From Pectobacterium sp013449375 (GTDB lineage: Bacteria > Pseudomonadota > Gammaproteobacteria > Enterobacterales > Enterobacteriaceae): a DNA stretch of 64,000 nt. Below the pieces are notes generated by a model, which was not told the DNA's origin, searched no databases, and was given only the letters and a program-made list of their open reading frames with translations. Shown one piece after another: positions 43,030 through 52,843 of the stretch. Position numbers and translations under genes: made by a program. How positions within the stretch are numbered: the first letter of the stretch is position 1; each line of letters starts with the position of its first letter. The stretch is from NCBI RefSeq assembly GCF_048593165.1, contig NZ_CP184271.1; one strand, written 5' to 3'.

Positions 43030-44367
43030 ATGACTCAGGATCAACACGCCAATCCTCGCCGGTTGAACCGGCAGGACTATAAAACGCTGTCTCTGGCTGC
43101 GCTGGGTGGCGCGTTAGAGTTTTATGATTTTATTATTTTCGTCTTCTTTGCTGCCGTGATTGGCGATCTCTTCTTCCCGCCGGATATTCCTGAATGGCTG
43201 CGGCAGGTACAGACGTTCGGTATTTTCGCCGCAGGCTATCTGGCCCGTCCGCTTGGGGGCATCATCATGGCCCACTTTGGTGATAAAAGCGGACGTAAGA
43301 GAATGTTCAGCCTCAGTATATTGCTGATGGCGCTACCGACGCTGGCAATGGGCCTGCTGCCGACCTATGAAGCTATTGGTATTGCTGCGCCGCTGCTGCT
43401 GCTGTTGATGCGTGTGTTGCAAGGGGCTGCAATCGGTGGAGAAGTCCCCGGTGCGTGGGTTTTTGTTTCGGAGCATGTGCCTCGCGCCCGCATCGGATTT
43501 GCCTGCGGCACGCTGACTGCTGGGTTGACGATGGGGATTCTGCTGGGCTCGTTGATTGCAACGCTGCTGAATACGATGCTCACGCCGGAGCAGATGTCGG
43601 GCGGCGGCTGGCGGCTGCCGTTCTTCATCGGTGGGGGCTTCGGCCTTGTTGCCATGTATCTGCGCCGCTGGTTGCAGGAAACGCCTATTTTTATGGAAAT
43701 GCAGGCACAGAAAAAGCTGGCGGAAGAGCTGCCGCTGAAATCTGTTGTCTTAAACCATAAACGTGCGGTTGTGGTTTCTATGCTACTGACTTGGCTGCTG
43801 TCTGCGTGCATCGTCGTGGTTATTCTGATGGCACCGACTTACCTGCAAAAAGTCCACGGGATTCCTGCCGCGCTGGCGTTGCAGGCAAACTGTTTGGCAA
43901 CGATTACATTAATGGTGGGCTGCGTCGGTGCGGGGCGGCTGGTTGACCGCGTTGGCGCCAGCAAGCTTTTCATGGTGGGTAGCCTGTTGCTGGCCGCCTG
44001 TAGCTGGTTCTTCTACAGCTCGGCAGCAAATAGTACGACGCTGCTTTTTGTCAGCTATGCGATTGTAGGGCTCAGCGTTGGCGTGGTGGGCGGTGTGCCG
44101 TATGTTATGGTGCGGGCGTTTCCGGCTGCGGTGCGGTTCTCAGGGATTTCTTTTTCCTACAACGTTTCCTATGCCATTTTCGGCGGACTTACGCCTGTCT
44201 TTGTCACGCTGATTATGAAGGCAACGCCGCTGGCACCGGCATTTTATGTGCTGACGCTAGCCGCAGTAGGATTGCTGCTGGGGATATATTTGCAGCGCGA
44301 TCTGGATGCCGACTCGCATGCTGTGGCCGATAACGACGCGCGGGATCGTTCGCCTGTTGAGGTTTAA
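43030..44367 (+). CDS. MFS metabolite:proton symporter (MHS family)
   Basis: A 445-residue inner-membrane transporter with twelve predicted segments. The MHS subgroup features are FGIFAAGYLARPLGGIIMAH, GDKSGRKRM (loop 2-3 motif), and a conserved MRVLQGAAIGGEVPGAWVF tract in helix 4. It resembles ProP and citrate/dicarboxylate symporters, but the substrate cannot be named. It stands alone 120 nt after mog. This gene is absent from the E. coli interval. Confidence 0.88.
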   Translation: MTQDQHANPRRLNRQDYKTLSLAALGGALEFYDFIIFVFFAAVIGDLFFPPDIPEWLRQVQTFGIFAAGYLARPLGGIIMAHFGDKSGRKRMFSLSILLMALPTLAMGLLPTYEAIGIAAPLLLLLMRVLQGAAIGGEVPGAWVFVSEHVPRARIGFACGTLTAGLTMGILLGSLIATLLNTMLTPEQMSGGGWRLPFFIGGGFGLVAMYLRRWLQETPIFMEMQAQKKLAEELPLKSVVLNHKRAVVVSMLLTWLLSACIVVVILMAPTYLQKVHGIPAALALQANCLATITLMVGCVGAGRLVDRVGASKLFMVGSLLLAACSWFFYSSAANSTTLLFVSYAIVGLSVGVVGGVPYVMVRAFPAAVRFSGISFSYNVSYAIFGGLTPVFVTLIMKATPLAPAFYVLTLAAVGLLLGIYLQRDLDADSHAVADNDARDRSPVEV

Positions 44368-44425
44368 GCGCGTTGTCTCGTTCTTAAAACGTACCGTCAT
44401 TAAAAACGCGTCATCATCAAAAACA

Positions 44426-44455
44426 AACGAGCCCTGTCAGGTGACAGAGCTCGTT
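44426..44455. terminator. Bidirectional terminator between the MFS gene and satP
   Basis: AACGAGC/GCTCGTT arms continue into CTGTC/GACAG with one mismatch, giving a 12-bp stem between converging genes. Confidence 0.7.
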
Positions 44456-44508
44456 AGCATTTAACGCGGTGAGTGCTTACCGCATCAGAAATTATCTTAC
44501 ATCAGCAC

Positions 44509-45084
44509 TTAGTGGGACGCGCCACATGAACCGATTGGCAGGACGCTACGGCCAAACTTCTCGTTCAGAACCTCAGCCATGGCCAGATAAATTGCGCTTG
44601 CGCCACAGATGATACCTTCGTAACCCGCGAAGGTCAGCAGCGCGTGGTTGCCGGTAAAGTTACCCACGGCCAGCAGAGCAAACAATACGGTCAGGCTACC
44701 GAAGACAAATTGCAGTGCGCGGTTGGTGCCGAATGTACCGAAGAACATAAACAGCGTGAAGATGCCCCACAGGCCAAGGAACACGCCAAGGAACTGAGCA
44801 TCGCTGGCTTCCGCCAGACCCATTTTTGGCAGCATGAGAATGGCAACCAGCGTCAGCCAGAATGCGCCATAAGACGTAAATGCGGTCACGCCAAACGTAT
44901 TCCCTTTTTTATATTCCAGCAGGCCAGCCAGAATCTGGGCAATACCACCGTAGAAAATACCCATGCTGAGAATGATGGAAGAAAGTGGGAAAAAGCCTGC
45001 GTTGTGCAGGTTCAACAGAATAGTGGTCATCCCGAAGCCCATCAGTCCTAATGGACCAGGATTTGCCAACGTGTTCGTGCTCAT
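44509..45084 (-). CDS. satP: Succinate-acetate/proton symporter
   Basis: A 191-residue six-helix membrane protein of the GPR1/FUN34/YaaH family (E. coli SatP is 188), importing acetate and succinate. The family signature NPGPLGLMGFGMTTILLN opens the protein. MGIFYGGIAQILAGLLEYKK and FGVTAFTSYGAFWLTL are further conserved helices. The start at 45084 has GAGGA upstream; the frame extends 26 codons farther without support. It lies beside dnaK, as in E. coli. Confidence 0.95.
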   Translation of the reverse strand: MSTNTLANPGPLGLMGFGMTTILLNLHNAGFFPLSSIILSMGIFYGGIAQILAGLLEYKKGNTFGVTAFTSYGAFWLTLVAILMLPKMGLAEASDAQFLGVFLGLWGIFTLFMFFGTFGTNRALQFVFGSLTVLFALLAVGNFTGNHALLTFAGYEGIICGASAIYLAMAEVLNEKFGRSVLPIGSCGASH

Positions 45085-45566
45085 AAATCCTCTGCAATAA
45101 CAGATTATTAATAGTCCCTTCGCGTCGGGCGCAGCATTAAGGTTAGCGAATGCGCCAATCACGTTGGGATAGGTGTCGTTTAGGTGTTATTGCCCGCCAT
45201 TGTGTAGGGAAATGTCCCCATTTTTGCGGCGAGCGCGGCATCATATCGGGCGTTTGGAATGGACACAACATGGGGAAGGCAGAATAGTTTGATCGTACGA
45301 GGGATAAAGGTCATTTTTTTTCATCTTCCCCCCTTGATGATAGAAATGTTGGCCCCATCTTATTTCCAACCGAAACAGTTTGACCTGCCGCGAAGGCGTG
45401 TGTCGGGCCGTTACATCGGTGGTTAGCATGACAATGAAACGTGTGCTGCTGATGAAAACGAGGGTGTGTCGTTGGAAAACGAAAAATCTTGTTGAAAAAT
45501 GACATTTCGCCCGCACAGTAGGTTTAACCACCACACCGAATATGACTTTTTAGTGGAGATGTTTAG
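45085..45566. other. Regulatory gap between satP and dnaK
   Basis: A 482-bp divergent region. It holds the sigma-32 promoter of dnaK (45331-45360) and a roughly 200-nt dnaK leader. Toward satP I see the small hairpin GGGAAATGTCCCC at 45207-45219 and no gene. Confidence 0.6.
45331..45360 (+). promoter_or_regulatory. Sigma-32 heat-shock promoter of dnaKJ
   Basis: CCCTTGATG (45331-45339) and CCCCATCT (45353-45360) match the heat-shock consensus CTTGAA and CCCCATNT at suitable spacing, and closely resemble E. coli dnaK P1. Heat induction of dnaK and dnaJ follows. Confidence 0.92.
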
Positions 45567-47474
45567 ATGGGTAAGATTATTGGTATCGACCTGGGTACAA
45601 CCAACTCTTGTGTCGCGATTATGGACGGTACGCAGGTAAAAGTACTGGAAAATAGCGAAGGCGATCGCACCACGCCTTCAATTATTGCTTATACGCAAGA
45701 TGGCGAAACTCTGGTTGGCCAACCGGCTAAACGTCAGGCAGTGACCAACCCAAAAAATACCCTGTTTGCTATCAAGCGTCTGATTGGTCGTCGTTTCAAA
45801 GACGAAGAAGTTCAGCGCGATGCCAACATCATGCCGTACAAAATTATCGCGGCAGATAATGGCGATGCATGGCTGGAAGTGAAAGATCAGAAAATGGCTC
45901 CGCCGCAGATTTCAGCTGAAGTGCTGAAAAAAATGAAAAAAACGGCAGAAGACTATCTGGGTGAAACGATCTCCGAAGCGGTTATCACCGTACCGGCTTA
46001 CTTCAACGATGCACAGCGTCAGGCGACCAAAGATGCCGGCCGTATCGCGGGTCTGGAAGTCAAACGTATCATCAACGAACCGACAGCGGCAGCGCTGGCT
46101 TACGGTCTGGATAAAGAAGTCGGCAACCGCACTATCGCAGTTTACGATCTGGGTGGCGGTACGTTCGATATTTCCATCATCGAAATCGACGAAGTTGATG
46201 GCGAAAAAACCTTTGAAGTGCTGGCGACCAACGGTGATACCCACTTGGGTGGTGAAGACTTCGATAGCCGCATGATCAACTATCTGGTTGACGAATTTAA
46301 GAAAGAGCAAGGTTTCGACCTGCGCAATGACCCGCTGGCGATGCAACGTCTGAAAGAAGCGGCAGAAAAAGCCAAGATCGAGCTGTCTTCTGCTCAGCAG
46401 ACCGACGTTAACCTGCCGTACATCACGGCGGATGCTACAGGTCCTAAGCACCTGAATATCAAAGTGACCCGTGCGAAACTGGAATCACTGGTAGAAGAGC
46501 TGGTTAACCGTTCTCTGGAGCCGCTGAAAGTGGCGTTGAAGGATGCTGGCCTGTCCGTTTCTGAAATTCAGGACGTGATTCTGGTGGGGGGGCAGACGCG
46601 TATGCCTCTGGTACAGAAGAAAGTCGCTGATTTCTTCGGTAAAGAGCCGCGTAAAGACGTGAACCCAGACGAAGCCGTTGCTATCGGTGCTGCGGTTCAG
46701 GGCGGTGTTCTGTCTGGTGACGTGAAAGACGTTCTGCTGCTGGACGTAACCCCGCTGTCTCTGGGTATCGAAACCATGGGCGGCGTGATGACGGCGCTGA
46801 TCGCCAAGAACACCACGATCCCGACTAAGCACAGTCAGGTGTTCTCAACGGCGGAAGACAACCAGTCTGCGGTAACGATTCATGTTCTGCAGGGTGAGCG
46901 TAAGCGTGCGCACGATAACAAATCACTGGGTCAGTTTAACCTGGATGGTATTCAGGCTGCACCGCGTGGTATGCCGCAGATCGAAGTCACTTTCGACATC
47001 GACGCCGACGGTATCCTGCATGTTTCTGCTAAAGACAAAAACAGCGGCCGCGAGCAGAAAATCACCATCAAGGCATCTTCTGGTCTGAACGAAGAAGAAA
47101 TCCAGAAAATGGTACGTGATGCAGAAGCGAACGCTGAAGCTGACCGTAAGTTTGAAGAGCTGGTTCAGGTACGCAACCAAGGCGATCATCTGCTGCACAG
47201 CACGCGTAAGCAGCTGGAAGAAGCGGGCGATAAACTGGCCGCTGACGATAAAGCTGCCATTGACGATGCACTGAAAGCGCTGGAAAGCGCGCTAAAAGGC
47301 GAAGACAAAGCAGAAATCGAAGCGAAAATGCAGGCGCTGGTTCAGGTTTCCGGCAAGCTGCTGGAAGCGTCTCAACCACAGCAAGGGCCTGAAGGTGCCG
47401 CTGATGATGCCTCTGCTCGTCGCGACGACGATGTCGTTGATGCTGAGTTTGAAGAAGTAAAAGATAAAAAGTAA
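45567..47474 (+). CDS. dnaK: Molecular chaperone DnaK (Hsp70)
   Basis: A 635-residue Hsp70. The ATPase domain shows IIGIDLGTTNSCVAIMDG at the start, INEPTAAALAYGLDK, and AVYDLGGGTFDISIIEID. The substrate-binding domain begins near 390 (LLLDVTPLSLGIETMGGVMT, split), and the helical lid ends in an acidic tail EFEEVKDKK. It folds nascent and stressed proteins with DnaJ and GrpE and controls sigma-32 stability. dnaJ follows 107 nt downstream in the same operon. Confidence 0.99.
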   Translation: MGKIIGIDLGTTNSCVAIMDGTQVKVLENSEGDRTTPSIIAYTQDGETLVGQPAKRQAVTNPKNTLFAIKRLIGRRFKDEEVQRDANIMPYKIIAADNGDAWLEVKDQKMAPPQISAEVLKKMKKTAEDYLGETISEAVITVPAYFNDAQRQATKDAGRIAGLEVKRIINEPTAAALAYGLDKEVGNRTIAVYDLGGGTFDISIIEIDEVDGEKTFEVLATNGDTHLGGEDFDSRMINYLVDEFKKEQGFDLRNDPLAMQRLKEAAEKAKIELSSAQQTDVNLPYITADATGPKHLNIKVTRAKLESLVEELVNRSLEPLKVALKDAGLSVSEIQDVILVGGQTRMPLVQKKVADFFGKEPRKDVNPDEAVAIGAAVQGGVLSGDVKDVLLLDVTPLSLGIETMGGVMTALIAKNTTIPTKHSQVFSTAEDNQSAVTIHVLQGERKRAHDNKSLGQFNLDGIQAAPRGMPQIEVTFDIDADGILHVSAKDKNSGREQKITIKASSGLNEEEIQKMVRDAEANAEADRKFEELVQVRNQGDHLLHSTRKQLEEAGDKLAADDKAAIDDALKALESALKGEDKAEIEAKMQALVQVSGKLLEASQPQQGPEGAADDASARRDDDVVDAEFEEVKDKK

Positions 47475-47581
47475 TCGCCCTTGAGCGGGCGCAGTAGCAG
47501 CCACAAGGCTATTGCTGGCAATCAGCACGGGCGTCGAGGAAACTCTGCGCCCGTGCACGCATGTTGAGGGCAGGAAAAGAA

Positions 47582-48718
47582 ATGGCGAAGCAAGATTATT
47601 ACGAAAGCCTGGGCGTTTCGAAAAGCGCGGATGAGCGCGAGATAAAGAAAGCCTATAAGCGTCTGGCAATGAAGTACCACCCCGATCGCAATCCGGGTGA
47701 TAGCGAGGCAGAAGCCAAGTTTAAAGAGATCAAAGAAGCCTACGAGATCCTTACCGACTCGCAAAAACGCGCCGCCTACGATCAGTACGGCCATGCGGCG
47801 TTTGAGCAAGGTGGTATGGGCGGAGGCGGCGGTGGCTTTGGCGGCGGCGGTGCCGATTTTGGTGATATTTTTGGCGACGTGTTCGGGGACATTTTTGGCG
47901 GTGGCCGCCGTCAGCGTGCGAGCCGTGGATCCGATTTGCGCTACAACATGGAGTTGACGCTGGAAGAAGCGGTACGTGGCGTCACCAAAGAGATCCGAAT
48001 TCCCGCGCTGGAAGAGTGTGATGTGTGCCACGGTAACGGCGCGAAGCCGGGTAGCTCTCCGATCACCTGTCCAACCTGTCATGGCAATGGTCAGGTTCAG
48101 ATGCGTCAGGGCTTCTTCACCGTGCAGCAAGCGTGTCCGCACTGTCATGGGCGCGGTAAGATCATTAAAGATCCGTGCGTCAAATGCCACGGTCATGGTC
48201 GTGTAGAGAAGAGCAAAACGCTGTCGGTGAAAATTCCAGCTGGCGTGGACACGGGCGACCGTATTCGCTTGTCTGGTGAAGGCGAAGCAGGCGATCACGG
48301 TGCACCGTCAGGTGATTTGTACGTTCAGGTGCAGGTTAAAGCGCACCCGATCTTCCAGCGTGAAGAAAATAATCTGTACTGCGAAGTGCCGATCAACTTT
48401 GCGATGGCTGCATTAGGCGGTGAGATTGAAGTCCCGACGCTGGATGGCCGCGTGAAGCTGAAAGTGCCTGCGGAAACGCAAACCGGCAAACTGTTCCGTA
48501 TGCGCGGCAAAGGTGTGAAATCGGTACGTGGCGGTGCGCAGGGCGATCTGCTGTGCCGTGTAGTGGTCGAAACGCCAGTTAATCTGAACGAACGTCAGAG
48601 ACAGCTGCTGCAAGAGCTCGATGAGAGTTTCGGCGGCCCGTCCGGTGAAAGAAACAGCCCGCGTTCGAAAAGCTTTTTCGATGGCGTGAAGAAATTCTTC
48701 GACGATTTAACCCGTTAA
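47582..48718 (+). CDS. dnaJ: Co-chaperone DnaJ (Hsp40)
   Basis: A 378-residue co-chaperone that delivers substrates and stimulates DnaK ATPase. The J domain (1-70) has the HPD motif in KYHPDRNPGD. A Gly/Phe-rich linker follows (GGGGGFGGGG). Four zinc motifs CxxCxGxG come next (CDVCHGNG, CPTCHGNG, CPHCHGRG, CVKCHGHG), then the client-binding C-terminal barrels. The ATG at 47582 gives MAKQDYYESLG as in E. coli; the frame opens seven codons earlier without support. Confidence 0.99.
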   Translation: MAKQDYYESLGVSKSADEREIKKAYKRLAMKYHPDRNPGDSEAEAKFKEIKEAYEILTDSQKRAAYDQYGHAAFEQGGMGGGGGGFGGGGADFGDIFGDVFGDIFGGGRRQRASRGSDLRYNMELTLEEAVRGVTKEIRIPALEECDVCHGNGAKPGSSPITCPTCHGNGQVQMRQGFFTVQQACPHCHGRGKIIKDPCVKCHGHGRVEKSKTLSVKIPAGVDTGDRIRLSGEGEAGDHGAPSGDLYVQVQVKAHPIFQREENNLYCEVPINFAMAALGGEIEVPTLDGRVKLKVPAETQTGKLFRMRGKGVKSVRGGAQGDLLCRVVVETPVNLNERQRQLLQELDESFGGPSGERNSPRSKSFFDGVKKFFDDLTR

Positions 48719-48746
48719 TAGCTTATCGTTAACGTGTAATCAAAAG

Positions 48747-48775
48747 ACCGGCGGGGTAAACCCGCTGGTTTTTTT
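48747..48775 (+). terminator. dnaKJ terminator
   Basis: ACCGGCGGG pairs with CCCGCTGGT (one G-T pair), loop of five, followed by seven T. Confidence 0.9.
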
Positions 48776-49000
48776 ATGATTGGCACCTGTCCGCCATCTT
48801 GCGGCCGTTGCTGTGCACGTTGAAAAGGCTCCAAACATTTTTCATTCCTTCCTCCAGATAGCCTCAATTCAATAGATCGTTTTTTACGATGATTAAGCCA
48901 ATTTTAATCTGCTTTTAACGAGTAGTTAGATTGCGTAATCTTGCCAGCAAGAAAGCGGACGTACGGTATTGGTGTTCGCGCCTGATAGGAGATGAAGTCA

Positions 49001-50197
49001 ATGATAACAATGATTCGCCGTTTTATCGGATTGGATGCGGCGGCTGGCATGATGCTGATGATGGCAACGGTTTTCGCGCTCGCGTTTGCCAATTGGTCTG
49101 TTACTGCTGCTGGTTATCAACAGTTCCTGATGATGCCAGTGGAAATGCGCTTTGGCGCACTGGAAATTAATAAGAATCTGCTGCTGTGGATTAATGATGG
49201 TCTGATGGCGATTTTCTTCCTGCTGATAGGTCTGGAAGTGAAGCGAGAGCTGGTTGAAGGCACACTAGCCAGCCGTCAACAGGCGATGTTGCCATTGGCG
49301 GCGGCAGTAGGCGGAATGGTTTTTCCCGCCTTGCTGTTTCTGCTTTTCAACGCGAATGATGAAGTGACGCGTCCTGGCTGGGCGATTCCCGCTGCAACGG
49401 ATATTGCGTTCGCCATTGGTGTGCTGACGCTATTGGGCAAGCGTGTTCCCGCAGGGTTAAAAGTCTTCTTGCTGGCGCTGGCGATCATTGACGATCTGGG
49501 GGCTATCCTGATCATTGCCCTGTTTTATACGCAGCAGATCTTCTGGCCTGCGCTGGGTGGTGCGGTGTTGGCGATTGCCGCGCTTGCCTATTTGAACAGG
49601 CAAAAGGTCAGGAAAACATCTGCCTATTTGCTGGTGGGGATGGTCCTGTGGGTCTGCATCCTGAAATGTGGCGTTCATGCGACGCTGGCTGGGGTAATCG
49701 TCGGATTCTTTATTCCCTTGCGTACGTCCGACGGGGAAACATCTCCGGCAATCACCTTGGAGCATGGCTTACAAACGTGGGTCGCGTTTCTTATTATCCC
49801 GCTGTTTGCCTTCGCTAACGCAGGCATTGTGTTACAGGGAATTGTGCTGGAAAAACTGTTCTCACCACTCAGTCTTGGTATTGTAACTGGGCTACTGATT
49901 GGCAAGCCGCTGGGTATTACCCTGTTCAGTTGGCTAACCATCCGATTGGGTTACGCGCGTCTGCCCGTTGGCGTCCGTTTTAACCAGATCGTGGCGGTGT
50001 CCGTACTGTGTGGTATCGGTTTTACCATGTCGATATTCATTACGCTGCTGGCCTTTTCCGGCGGCGATGCGGAATTGATTACCTATGCCAAGCTGGCAAC
50101 CTTGCTGGCATCAGGTCTGGCGGCGCTGCTCGGCTATCTGGCACTGCGCGGGGTGTTGCCTACGCAGGACAAGGCGGTACAGCCGTGTAAGGGCTGA
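49001..50197 (+). CDS. nhaA: Sodium/proton antiporter NhaA
   Basis: A 398-residue inner-membrane antiporter exchanging sodium for protons in salt and alkaline stress. The paired ion-binding aspartates are in LALAIIDDLGAILI. Also seen are EINKNLLLWINDGLMAIFFL, IPAATDIAFAIGVL and HATLAGVIVGFFIPL, all typical of NhaA. AGGAG at 48987-48991 is nine nt from the ATG at 49001, which is preferred over an ATG at 48992 that would leave no spacing. nhaR follows and is probably cotranscribed. Confidence 0.96.
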   Translation: MITMIRRFIGLDAAAGMMLMMATVFALAFANWSVTAAGYQQFLMMPVEMRFGALEINKNLLLWINDGLMAIFFLLIGLEVKRELVEGTLASRQQAMLPLAAAVGGMVFPALLFLLFNANDEVTRPGWAIPAATDIAFAIGVLTLLGKRVPAGLKVFLLALAIIDDLGAILIIALFYTQQIFWPALGGAVLAIAALAYLNRQKVRKTSAYLLVGMVLWVCILKCGVHATLAGVIVGFFIPLRTSDGETSPAITLEHGLQTWVAFLIIPLFAFANAGIVLQGIVLEKLFSPLSLGIVTGLLIGKPLGITLFSWLTIRLGYARLPVGVRFNQIVAVSVLCGIGFTMSIFITLLAFSGGDAELITYAKLATLLASGLAALLGYLALRGVLPTQDKAVQPCKG

Positions 50198-50229
50198 TGC
50201 TATGCCGGAGGCGCGAAGAGGGGGCGGGT

Positions 50230-51144
50230 GTGTCTCATTTGAATTTTAATCATCTCTATTATTTCTGGCAGGTTTATAAGTCCGGCTCCGTTGTCAGTGC
50301 GGCAGAAACGCTGTTCTTAACGCCGCAGACTATTACTGGACAGATCAAATGCCTGGAAGAGCGTCTGCAAGGTAAGCTCTTCAAGCGCAAGGGACGGGGG
50401 CTGGAACCGACAGAGCTGGGGCAACTTGTTTTTCGCTATGCGGATAGCATGTTCCAGCTCAGCCAGGAAATGTTGGATATTGTGAACTACCGCAAAGAAT
50501 CGAACCTGCTATTCGATGTCGGTGTGGCAGATGCATTGTCCAAACGGCTGGTGAGTAGGGTGCTGGAAACGGTCGTGACGGAACAGGAGCATATTCATTT
50601 GCGCTGTTTTGAGTCGACGCACGAAATGCTGCTGGAGCAGTTGAGCCAGCATAAGCTGGATATGATTTTGTCGGATTGTCCGGTGGATTCAACGCAGCAG
50701 GAAGGGCTATTTTCAATCAAGTTGGGCGAGTGTGGCGTAAGCTTTTACTGTAAACGTCCTCAGCCCGAAAACGCTTTTCCTGCCTGCCTTGAACAGCGTA
50801 AGTTACTGATTCCAGGGCGGCGAACTATGCTGGGACGGAAACTGCTGAACTGGTTTACTGCGCAGAATATTCAGGTGAACATTTTGGGGGAATTTGATGA
50901 TGCGGCGCTGATGACCGCGTTCGGCATTAATAATGACGCCATTTTCGTTGCGCCATCGCTGTATGCCAATGAAATCTACCAGCAGGGCGACATTGTCGAG
51001 ATCGGCAGGATCGAGAACATTCAGGACGAGTATTACGCGATCTTTGCGGCCAGAATGATCCAACATCCGGCGGTACAGCGTGTGTGTAACGCGGATTTCT
51101 CTGCGCTCTTCTGTGATGCGACAGACACAAAAAAACCGGCCTGA
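50230..51144 (+). CDS. nhaR: NhaR, LysR-type activator of nhaA
   Basis: A 304-residue LysR regulator that activates nhaA in response to sodium. The helix-turn-helix (VVSAAETLFLTPQTITGQIK) and the highly conserved NHLYYFWQVYKSGS start match E. coli NhaR, as do FKRKGRGLEP and RCFESTHEMLLEQLSQHK. The start is taken as GTG 50230 (VSHLNFNHLYYFW) because it matches the E. coli N-terminus and follows GAGGGGG. An ATG at 50197 overlapping the nhaA stop would add eleven unconserved residues. Its stop codon sits inside the terminator loop. Confidence 0.93.
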   Translation: MSHLNFNHLYYFWQVYKSGSVVSAAETLFLTPQTITGQIKCLEERLQGKLFKRKGRGLEPTELGQLVFRYADSMFQLSQEMLDIVNYRKESNLLFDVGVADALSKRLVSRVLETVVTEQEHIHLRCFESTHEMLLEQLSQHKLDMILSDCPVDSTQQEGLFSIKLGECGVSFYCKRPQPENAFPACLEQRKLLIPGRRTMLGRKLLNWFTAQNIQVNILGEFDDAALMTAFGINNDAIFVAPSLYANEIYQQGDIVEIGRIENIQDEYYAIFAARMIQHPAVQRVCNADFSALFCDATDTKKPA

Positions 51145-51156
51145 GCCGGTTTTTTC
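51131..51156. terminator. Bidirectional terminator shared by nhaR and rpsT
   Basis: AAAAACCGGC/GCCGGTTTTT with loop CTGA forms a strong hairpin with A- and T-runs on both sides. The loop contains the nhaR stop codon, so the gene ends inside its own terminator. Confidence 0.93.
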
Positions 51157-51181
51157 TTAGCAACAACACGCAGGTGCGTGA

Positions 51182-51445
51182 TTATTGCATGGCGTTGATG
51201 CGCGCAACCAGATTGGATTTATGACGTGCAGCTTTGTTCTTGTGGATCAGGCCTTTACCAGCCTGACGATCCACGATCGGTTGCATGTCATTAAACGCTT
51301 TCTGTGCCGCTTCTTTATCGCCAGTCGCGATCGCCGCGTATACTTTCTTGATGAAAGTACGCATCATAGAGCGACGGCTTGCGTTATGCTTACGGCGCTT
51401 CTCAGATTGTACGGCGCGTTTCTTAGCTGATTTGATATTAGCCAA
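51182..51445 (-). CDS. rpsT: 30S ribosomal protein S20, TTG start
   Basis: An 87-residue basic ribosomal protein that binds 16S rRNA. It starts at TTG (51445) with GGAG eight nt upstream, giving the conserved ANIKSAKKRAVQSEKRRKHN beginning; E. coli rpsT also uses UUG. S20 represses its own translation in E. coli, and the weak start codon contributes to that control. The in-frame extension to 51535 is not S20-like. Confidence 0.98.
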   Translation of the reverse strand: MANIKSAKKRAVQSEKRRKHNASRRSMMRTFIKKVYAAIATGDKEAAQKAFNDMQPIVDRQAGKGLIHKNKAARHKSNLVARINAMQ

Positions 51446-51870
51446 GGTCCAACTCCCAAATATATTCAATCGAGGACAATTCAAAGGCCGTGGAATATGC
51501 TCGTTTAGCCTTCGTTTGTCAATGGATTTGTGCAAATAAGCGTCGTTTGTACGTCGACACTTGTTACGTTGTGATGGCGCAGGATTTTAGCAGCTTCACG
51601 CGGTGGAATACAGCCTTTCGCAGCAGAAATTCATCCTGAATGTGATAAAACCCTGTCTGCCATCGGTAAAGTCGGATTGTGCAGGGCATCGGCTATCTGG
51701 ATATTCTGCGTCTGGGCGTCATTCATCGAGGATTCCGCTAAAAAACGTGCAAATGTTGGTACGATTTCCACAGTGGCGGCAAAAGGCGCGAATCGCGGGT
51801 TAACCTTACTCGCTGTACAAGGTATAATCCGCCGATTTCCATAATATTAACCCTTTGTTCTGGGCCAGCC
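51446..51870. other. Divergent gap between rpsT and ribF
   Basis: About 425 bp that must carry the rpsT promoter(s) and the promoter of the ribF-ileS-lspA-fkpB-ispH cluster. I see no gene, repeat or hairpin that stands out. Confidence 0.4.
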
Positions 51871-52812
51871 ATGCAGCTAATTCGCGGTATACACAATCTT
51901 CGGGCACACCATTACGGCTGTGTGCTCACTATTGGTAATTTTGACGGCGTGCACCTCGGACACCAAATGCTGCTTGAACGACTGAAGCAGGAAGGACGCG
52001 CTCGTGGGCTGCCGGTGATGGTGATGATTTTTGAACCACAGCCGCTGGAGCTCTTCGCGGCGGAAAAAGCGCCCGCTCGTCTGACGCGTTTGCGTGACAA
52101 GGTTAAATATCTGGCGCAGGCCGGCGTGGACTATCTGCTGTGCGTCAGATTCGATCCACAGTTTGCCGCCAACGATGCCGAGACGTTTGTTTCTTCCCTG
52201 CTGGTGAAGAAATTGGGCGTGAATTTTCTGGTGGTGGGGGATGACTTCCGCTTCGGGGCTGGTCGTCAGGGCGATTTCCTGTTATTACAGAAGGCTGGAC
52301 GTGAGTCGGGATTTGATGTCATCAGCACCGATTCGTTCTGTAATGGCGGTAAAAGGGTTAGCAGCACGGCGGTGCGGGAAGCGCTCAGTCGTGATGAGCT
52401 TGAGCTGGCGCAAAGCCTGCTGGGCCATCCTTACAGCATTTCCGGACGTGTGGAACATGGCAAAGCATTGGGGCGAACCATCGGGTTTCCTACTGCCAAT
52501 CTGCCGCTGAAACGTCAGGTTTCCCCTGTCAGCGGCGTGTATGCCGTCAGCGTTTATGGGCTGGGGCCCGAACCGCTGCCGGGCGTCGCCAATATTGGCA
52601 CGCGTCCGACCGTAAACGGTGATCAACGCCAGCAGCTTGAAGTGCATTTGCTGGACGTGACGATGAACCTCTATGGGCGTCATATTGAAGTCGTACTGCG
52701 TAAAAAGATCCGTAATGAACAGCGTTTTGCTTCGCTCGATGCGTTAAAACAGCAAATCGCCGATGATGTGGTGACAGCCCGAACGTTTTTCGGGTTAAAG
52801 ACACCGGTTTAA
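51871..52812 (+). CDS. ribF: Bifunctional riboflavin kinase / FAD synthetase
   Basis: A 313-residue enzyme that makes FMN and FAD from riboflavin. The N-terminal nucleotidyltransferase domain has the HxGH motif in IGNFDGVHLGHQMLLERL and the ISSTxxR-type tract KRVSSTAVREAL. The C-terminal riboflavin kinase domain shows GRTIGFPTANLPL. It leads the ribF-ileS-lspA cluster, with ileS starting 31 nt downstream. Confidence 0.98.
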   Translation: MQLIRGIHNLRAHHYGCVLTIGNFDGVHLGHQMLLERLKQEGRARGLPVMVMIFEPQPLELFAAEKAPARLTRLRDKVKYLAQAGVDYLLCVRFDPQFAANDAETFVSSLLVKKLGVNFLVVGDDFRFGAGRQGDFLLLQKAGRESGFDVISTDSFCNGGKRVSSTAVREALSRDELELAQSLLGHPYSISGRVEHGKALGRTIGFPTANLPLKRQVSPVSGVYAVSVYGLGPEPLPGVANIGTRPTVNGDQRQQLEVHLLDVTMNLYGRHIEVVLRKKIRNEQRFASLDALKQQIADDVVTARTFFGLKTPV

Positions 52813-52843
52813 TTTTTCTAGCCGAAACGAAATCGAGAATCTA

